In this document: piece after piece, positions 59,443-64,000 of the stretch
Layout: each line of letters starts with the position of its first letter
Numbering within the stretch: position 1 is the first letter of the stretch
NCBI RefSeq assembly: GCF_000586555.1
Contig: NZ_AZUC01000063.1
Location: 62,001 to 126,000 of the forward strand
Length of the DNA: 64,000 nt
Source: Sporosarcina sp. D27
GTDB taxonomy: Bacteria > Bacillota > Bacilli > Bacillales_A > Planococcaceae
Reading direction: 5' to 3'
The notes under the pieces: generated by a model
Told to the model about the DNA's origin: nothing
What the model saw: only the letters and a program-made list of their open reading frames with translations
The model's database searches: none
Program-made: the position numbers and the translations under genes

Positions 59443-60654
59443 TTATGCTCTAGTCTTAACGAGTTGCTTGTTCACAGCTGCATGGACTTCTGTTGGGAGT
59501 CCCCAGAGTTTGATGAATCCTACTGCTGCCGCTTGGTCGAACTCGTCATCAGATGTATACGTTGCAAGTTTTTCATCATAAAGAGAGTTATCCGATTTAC
59601 GGCCCTCTACAATGGCATGCCCTTTAAATAGTTTCACACGCACTGTTCCGTTGACGACTTGTTGTGAGTCTTTAATGAACGCTTCCAAGGCACTTCGTAG
59701 TGGAGAGAACCAAAGACCGTTATAAATGAGCTCACTTAACTTTTGAGAAACAATGGGTTTAAAGTGTGCTGTCTCTTTTACGAGAGTAATATCTTCGAGT
59801 TCCTTATGCGCTTTGATAAGCGTCATAGCGCCTGGACATTCATATACTTCACGTGATTTTATGCCAACGAGACGGTTTTCAACGTGGTCAATACGACCAA
59901 CTCCATGTTTACCGGCAAGCTCGTTCAAGTGAAGGATGAGAGCTTCTAACTCAAATGCCTTACCATCTAAGCTCACTGGAACACCTTGTTTAAACGTAAT
60001 TTCAACAATATCTGCTTGATCAGGCGCTTTTTCAATAGACGAAGTGAGTCCATATGCATCTTCAGGTGGTGCAGCCCACGGATCTTCTAGAATCCCACAT
60101 TCATTACTACGTCCCCATAGGTTCTGGTCAATTGAATAAGGACTATCCAACACGATAGGAACTGGAATGTTGTGCTCTTTGGCATAAGCAATTTCTTCTT
60201 CACGCGACCAGCTCCACTCACGTACAGGCGCGATCACTTCTAATGTCGGATCCAATGCTTTGATGCCTACTTCAAAACGAACTTGGTCGTTTCCTTTACC
60301 TGTACAACCATGAGCTACGGCAACCGCATTTTCCTTATGTGCCACTTCGACAAGTTTTTTTGCAATAAGTGGACGAGATAACGCAGAAATAAGAGGATAC
60401 TTTTCTTCATACAGCGTACGAGCTTGAAGAGCTAGCAGTGCATAATCTTTAGCAAATTCCGCTTTTGCATCTATGACATAGCTTTCGACAGCACCCACTT
60501 GGAGTGCCTTCTGTTGGATGAAATCTAGATCTTTTCCTTCTCCTACATCTAAACAACATGCAACGACTGCATATCCCTGTTCTGTTAACCACTGAACTGC
60601 AACTGATGTATCAAGTCCTCCTGAATATGCCAATACCACTTTTTTCTTTGTCAT
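59443..60654 (-). CDS. argG: Argininosuccinate synthase
   Basis: A 403-residue ligase joining citrulline and aspartate with ATP. The N-terminal ATP loop is [14 protein letters not shown], followed by [13 protein letters not shown] and the substrate-site stretch [18 protein letters not shown] 60654 follows GAGAGGAG. argH, usually the next gene, is absent: a terminator follows at once, so argininosuccinate lyase must be encoded elsewhere. Confidence 0.95.
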   Translation of the reverse strand: MTKKKVVLAYSGGLDTSVAVQWLTEQGYAVVACCLDVGEGKDLDFIQQKALQVGAVESYVIDAKAEFAKDYALLALQARTLYEEKYPLISALSRPLIAKKLVEVAHKENAVAVAHGCTGKGNDQVRFEVGIKALDPTLEVIAPVREWSWSREEEIAYAKEHNIPVPIVLDSPYSIDQNLWGRSNECGILEDPWAAPPEDAYGLTSSIEKAPDQADIVEITFKQGVPVSLDGKAFELEALILHLNELAGKHGVGRIDHVENRLVGIKSREVYECPGAMTLIKAHKELEDITLVKETAHFKPIVSQKLSELIYNGLWFSPLRSALEAFIKDSQQVVNGTVRVKLFKGHAIVEGRKSDNSLYDEKLATYTSDDEFDQAAAVGFIKLWGLPTEVHAAVNKQLVKTRA

Positions 60655-60807
60655 TATAAAAACTCCTCTCACAAGTAGTGTATCTTTATACATTCTAAAG
60701 TATATTTATAATAACATGTTGGCTAGTAAATGCAAGAGAAATTACTGATTCTTTTAATAGACGGAATATTCGATTGACGAATCCTAAATACTATTGATTT
60801 TACTCAA

Positions 60808-60838
60808 CAAAAAAAGCACACCCTAAAGGATGTGCTGA
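60808..60838 (-). terminator. Terminator of the glutamate dehydrogenase gene
   Basis: Minus-strand CAGCACATCC-TTTA-GGGTGTGCT followed by TTTTTTTG. Confidence 0.9.
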
Positions 60839-60848
60839 GTGGCCACTA

Positions 60849-62231
60849 TTAACTTAACCCATGTGATGCCATTGCGTCTGCAACTTTCAAAAATCCCGCT
60901 ACGTTAGCACCCATAATGAGATTTCCTGGTTTGCCAAAGCGATCTGCAGCATCAATACAACTTTCGTAGATCGAGCGCATGACAACTTTCAAACGCTCAT
61001 CTACTTCTTCTGCAGTCCATCTGAGTCGCATGCTATTTTGGGACATTTCCATCGCTGAAACGGCTACGCCTCCTGCATTAGCAGCTTTTGCTGGCGCAAA
61101 AAGAATCCCATGGTCTTGGAATATTGTAAGTGCTTCGTTTGTACAAGGCATATTGGCGCCTTCGCCAATAGCTGTTACGCCATTTTTAATCAGAAGATGA
61201 GCGCTTTCTTCATCGAGCTCATTTTGAGTAGCACAAGGAAGGGCAATGTCACAAGGAACTGTCCAGACACGTGAGCAATCTTCAAAATAACGTGCCTCAG
61301 GATATATTTTCAAATAATCTTGTATCCTCTTGTTCTCAATTTCTTTCAATTGCTTTACACACCCTAAGTCAATGCCCTCTTCATCTACAATATAGCCTGA
61401 AGAATCACTGCATGCTATAACTTTTGCACCCAACTGCTGTGCTTTCTCCATCGCATAGATGGACACATTGCCTGAACCTGACACAATTACAGTTTTGTCA
61501 TTAAACGACATGCCATACTCCTTAAGCATTTCTTCAACAAAGTAAACCGTTCCATAACCCGTAGCTTCTTTTCGACCAAGACTTCCACCATGGCTTGGAT
61601 CTTTACCAGTTAAGACTCCCGCTTCATATCCACCTTTTAATCGCTTATATTGACCAAACAAATAGCCGATCTCACGTTTTCCAACTCCTATATCACCTGC
61701 AGGCACATCTATGTCCGGACCAATATGACGACTCAATTCCGTCATGAAACTTTGACAGAAACGCATGATTTCACGATCCGACTTCCCCTTCGGATCAAAA
61801 TCTGAGCCACCTTTACCTGCACCGATCGGTTGGCCAGTCAATGCATTTTTAAAAATCTGTTCAAACGCAAGGAATTTCATAATGCTACTGTTCACCGAAG
61901 GATGAAAACGAAGTCCACCTTTATAAGGTCCTAGCTCACTGCTAAATTGAACTCGATACCCTCTGTTTACGTGCACTTTGCCAGCATCGTCTTCCCAAGC
62001 GACACGAAAGGTCACAATTCTTTCCGGTTCAGTCAGTCTTTCAAGAATTCCGCTCGTAATATATTCAGGATGCTGTGCGAATACGGGACGGAGTGAATCG
62101 AATATTTCACGTGTTGCCTGGAGAAATTCAGTTTCATTTGCATTTCTTCGTTTAACTTGCTCATAAACTTGATGCACATAATCATTTGAACGCCTTTGTA
62201 CATCCACATGTTCTACATTTAATTTCGACAT
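60849..62231 (-). CDS. gdhA: NADP-specific glutamate dehydrogenase
   Basis: A 460-residue hexameric dehydrogenase making glutamate from 2-oxoglutarate and ammonium. The active site reads GPYKGGLRFHPSVN and GAGKGGSDFDPKGKSD with the catalytic Lys; DIDVPAGDIGVGKREIGYLF and the nucleotide fold VIVSGSGNVSIYAMEKAQQ follow. The length (~450) and the N-terminal extension mark the NADP-type biosynthetic enzyme, unlike the ~425-residue catabolic RocG/GudB. Monocistronic. Confidence 0.93.
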   Translation of the reverse strand: MSKLNVEHVDVQRRSNDYVHQVYEQVKRRNANETEFLQATREIFDSLRPVFAQHPEYITSGILERLTEPERIVTFRVAWEDDAGKVHVNRGYRVQFSSELGPYKGGLRFHPSVNSSIMKFLAFEQIFKNALTGQPIGAGKGGSDFDPKGKSDREIMRFCQSFMTELSRHIGPDIDVPAGDIGVGKREIGYLFGQYKRLKGGYEAGVLTGKDPSHGGSLGRKEATGYGTVYFVEEMLKEYGMSFNDKTVIVSGSGNVSIYAMEKAQQLGAKVIACSDSSGYIVDEEGIDLGCVKQLKEIENKRIQDYLKIYPEARYFEDCSRVWTVPCDIALPCATQNELDEESAHLLIKNGVTAIGEGANMPCTNEALTIFQDHGILFAPAKAANAGGVAVSAMEMSQNSMRLRWTAEEVDERLKVVMRSIYESCIDAADRFGKPGNLIMGANVAGFLKVADAMASHGLS

Positions 62232-62320
62232 ATTCTTCCCCCTTAATCCCGAATCTAACTTGTTGTATTTAATTAGTATACGCTAGAATTAATATTTTTG
62301 AAAATACATTTTAATCTGCA

Positions 62321-62354
62321 AACAAAAACAGAGGTTCTAATCACCTCTGTTTTG
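62321..62354 (-). terminator. Terminator of the sleL-like gene
   Basis: Minus-strand ACAGAGGT-GATTAGA-ACCTCTGT followed by TTTTGTTT. Confidence 0.85.
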
Positions 62355-62375
62355 TGGGGGTATGATAAGTCAAAA

Positions 62376-63659
62376 CTATTTTTTCACTATATTAAAATTA
62401 TCCTCTAGGAGCAGCCAATTTTGAGGAAATGCTAACCCCAATTTCCAGTACATAATGCCACGCAAACTATATTTTTTCAATAAGTCAAACTTAGCTTGGA
62501 TGCTTCTAGCGTCTTCAAACCAAACCTCGTGTTGAATACTATTTTGATCGATATAGTTGAAATATGGTGCTTGTGCAACATAGTCGTATGAAATGGCTTC
62601 GTTCTCCCGTATTGCAAGTTCTGTAGCTTGTTTTGGACTCAGTGCTCTAGCTGGTTCACCGCCTTGCGTAGGGTAAGGTTTCGACCAATCATAGCCGTAC
62701 AAATTTTGACCTAAAAAGATTTTGTTTCTAGGAATTTCTTGAACCGCATATTTCACCACTCTCTCCACTTGCGGCAATGGACTCACGGCTTGTGGCTCAC
62801 TATAAGTATAACCCCACTCGTAAGTCATAAGAGAAACGAAATCCACAATCTCTCCATGAGCTTTATAGTCATGTGCGCCGTAAATTCCTGTGGTAACATC
62901 ACTTACTTTAGGTGCAAGTGCGGTGGAGAGTGTGAGGCCGGCTGGATGAAATCGGTCTCTAGCTCTTCTTAGGAATGCATTGTATAGTTGACGATCCTCA
63001 GGGTACAATAACTCAAAATCAAAGTGAATGTCTTTGTATCCTACTTGCTGTGCCACTTCCAAAATGTTCGTGAACAACAAATCTTGAACTCCTCGGCTCA
63101 TAAATATGTCACGAGCAAGACCTGCACTAAATGCGAAATCCTCCAAGTTGCTAATCACCATGGCATTTAAGGCGCCAGCGTTCGCAGCAATTGTAGGTAA
63201 ATTAGCAATTGAAGGGGCTTTTAGTGTACCGTCCCGTTGCACTTCATAACTGAACATGGCCAGATACGTTAATGCATCTACTCTTCTTTCTGTTTCGGTA
63301 ATCATCGCCTGGGAAACCGGAGTTCTTGGCTCGACGTAAAGTAATGATTGAATCGGAGTTTTAGGAGTTGGAGGGATGTATAATCGCTGACCAACCGTCA
63401 GAGGTGCAGATAGAGAAATTTTGTTGATGTTCGCCAGCTCCGATATGGTCATCTTTTCTCGACGTGCGATCTCATATAGAGTATCCCCAGGTTGCACCCA
63501 ATAATAACTCCCTGTTATTGGGATGACAAGTGCTTGACCAACAGCCAATTTCCCAGCATTCTCCAACTCATTTGCATCCGCAATTTCTTGCCATCCAATT
63601 CCATATTGTTTTCCAATTTCAAATAGACTTTGCCCTTTTTGAACAACGTGTATTTGCAC
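62376..63659 (-). CDS. sleL: Spore cortex-lytic N-acetylglucosaminidase, LysM x2 + GH18 (SleL/YaaH-like)
   Basis: A ~428-residue protein. Two LysM domains (about 2-46 and 50-96: VQKGQSLFEIGKQYGI; VQPGDTLYEIARREKM) bind peptidoglycan; a glycoside hydrolase 18 domain fills the rest, with catalytic DIHFDFELL (DxxDxE-type) and SLMTYEWGY. No signal peptide, as expected for a protein made in the mother cell and placed on the spore. GTG 63659 is preferred: GAAAGGTG lies ahead and the protein then has the SleL/YaaH length; upstream in-frame ATGs add unrelated residues. It acts on cortex fragments at germination. Confidence 0.9.
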   Translation of the reverse strand: MQIHVVQKGQSLFEIGKQYGIGWQEIADANELENAGKLAVGQALVIPITGSYYWVQPGDTLYEIARREKMTISELANINKISLSAPLTVGQRLYIPPTPKTPIQSLLYVEPRTPVSQAMITETERRVDALTYLAMFSYEVQRDGTLKAPSIANLPTIAANAGALNAMVISNLEDFAFSAGLARDIFMSRGVQDLLFTNILEVAQQVGYKDIHFDFELLYPEDRQLYNAFLRRARDRFHPAGLTLSTALAPKVSDVTTGIYGAHDYKAHGEIVDFVSLMTYEWGYTYSEPQAVSPLPQVERVVKYAVQEIPRNKIFLGQNLYGYDWSKPYPTQGGEPARALSPKQATELAIRENEAISYDYVAQAPYFNYIDQNSIQHEVWFEDARSIQAKFDLLKKYSLRGIMYWKLGLAFPQNWLLLEDNFNIVKK

Positions 63660-63805
63660 TTTTATGCACACCTTTCCATACAAATTCGTAGTCCATTGTA
63701 TGAAAGTAACTGTTCTGCTATTCATACAAAACATCCCACGGGATAGAAAGATACTTAAAGTACATACTATTCATGAACGAACACCATAATTTAGGGAGGA
63801 CAACA

Positions 63806-64000
63806 ATGACTACAAACCAAAACGGAACGACTCATCAGAACATGCACACAGGCACAGTTCCCCCGTCCATGAACCACGGAGGACATGAACTTTTTGATGT
63901 TCATGAAGTATTATCGAGCACAATAGGAGCCCTCAACCAGGCGATTTTACTTCGACCTCATGTGAAGGATCCCGAGTTGTTAGATATTCTCGATCGGCAG
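63806..64000 (+). CDS. CotF-like spore coat protein, 5' part
   Basis: Sixty-five codons are present before the window ends. GGGAGGA precedes the ATG. After a Thr/Asn/His-rich start (MTTNQNGTTHQNMHTGTVPP), GHELFDVHEVLSSTIGALNQ AILLRPHVKDPELLDILDRQ matches the ferritin-like helix of CotF/YhcQ-type coat proteins. It is divergent from sleL, a second spore gene. Confidence 0.75.
   Translation, partial: MTTNQNGTTHQNMHTGTVPPSMNHGGHELFDVHEVLSSTIGALNQAILLRPHVKDPELLDILDRQ

Noticed and set aside
1-64000. CRISPR array
   Set aside because: No run of identical short direct repeats with regular spacers, and no cas genes were seen.
1-64000. Insertion sequence or prophage
   Set aside because: No transposase, phage integrase or structural phage gene is recognisable in any frame.

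Overview
The window looks like the chromosome of a low-GC, endospore-forming Bacillales bacterium, probably Planococcaceae and Sporosarcina-like (family-level guess from gene content only). Support comes from AGGAGG-type ribosome binding sites, sigma-A promoters (TTGACA-N17-TATAGT), a possible sigma-B promoter, a cre-like site, a SleL-type spore cortex hydrolase, a CotF-like coat protein and a hisZGDBAFIC operon.

Layout. 1-6.9 kb: an accessory strip of small, mostly minus-strand genes (deoxyribosyltransferase-like protein, isochorismatase-like hydrolase, GNAT, metalloprotease lipoprotein, DUF5412) mixed with decayed genes. 7.2-28.2 kb: conserved chromosome: short-chain reductase, LysM-3D protein, GntR regulator, BrnQ, SbcDC nuclease, a manganese ABC transporter with MntR-like operators, BCCT transporter, YitT, dicarboxylate/glutamate symporter, thioesterase, PepF. 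28.3-43.3 kb: a second, larger accessory array, almost all on the minus strand: NUDIX x2, GNAT x2, DUF5694, aminoglycoside-phosphotransferase-like kinase, TIGR04104 zinc finger, a second DnaN, SDR plus AraC, broken blaR1-blaI, a lipoprotein and many one- to four-helix membrane mini-proteins. 44-51.6 kb: DUF2269, ASCH, a YtkA-like lipoprotein, a two-component system with a SCO1-like copper chaperone, a general stress protein, rlmN, phnA. 51.7-64 kb: histidine operon (no hisH) with divergent hisJ, argG, NADP-glutamate dehydrogenase, sleL and the start of a cotF-like gene.

Most notable: in both accessory strips the short genes are separated by a recurrent boundary element that I did not see in the conserved blocks. 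On the plus strand it reads as an A motif (WAATGGCCCGWTT) often followed by a B palindrome (GGGCGC..ATTCTT..AAGAAT..GCGCCC) that can abut, or run into, the stop codon of the next minus-strand gene. Single-orientation, one-gene units of accessory function, each closed by an imperfect palindrome, resemble an integron cassette array, but no integron integrase, transposase or recombinase gene was recognised here. The strips also hold a structured GC-richer repeat (five copies plus one collapsed copy), a ~410 bp direct repeat flanking 37.4-43.6 kb, and at least eight pseudogenes. The mechanism is inference; the repeats and their positions are read from the sequence.

All coordinates, pairings and percent identities were worked out by eye; protein families are assigned from recognised motifs, not from searches.
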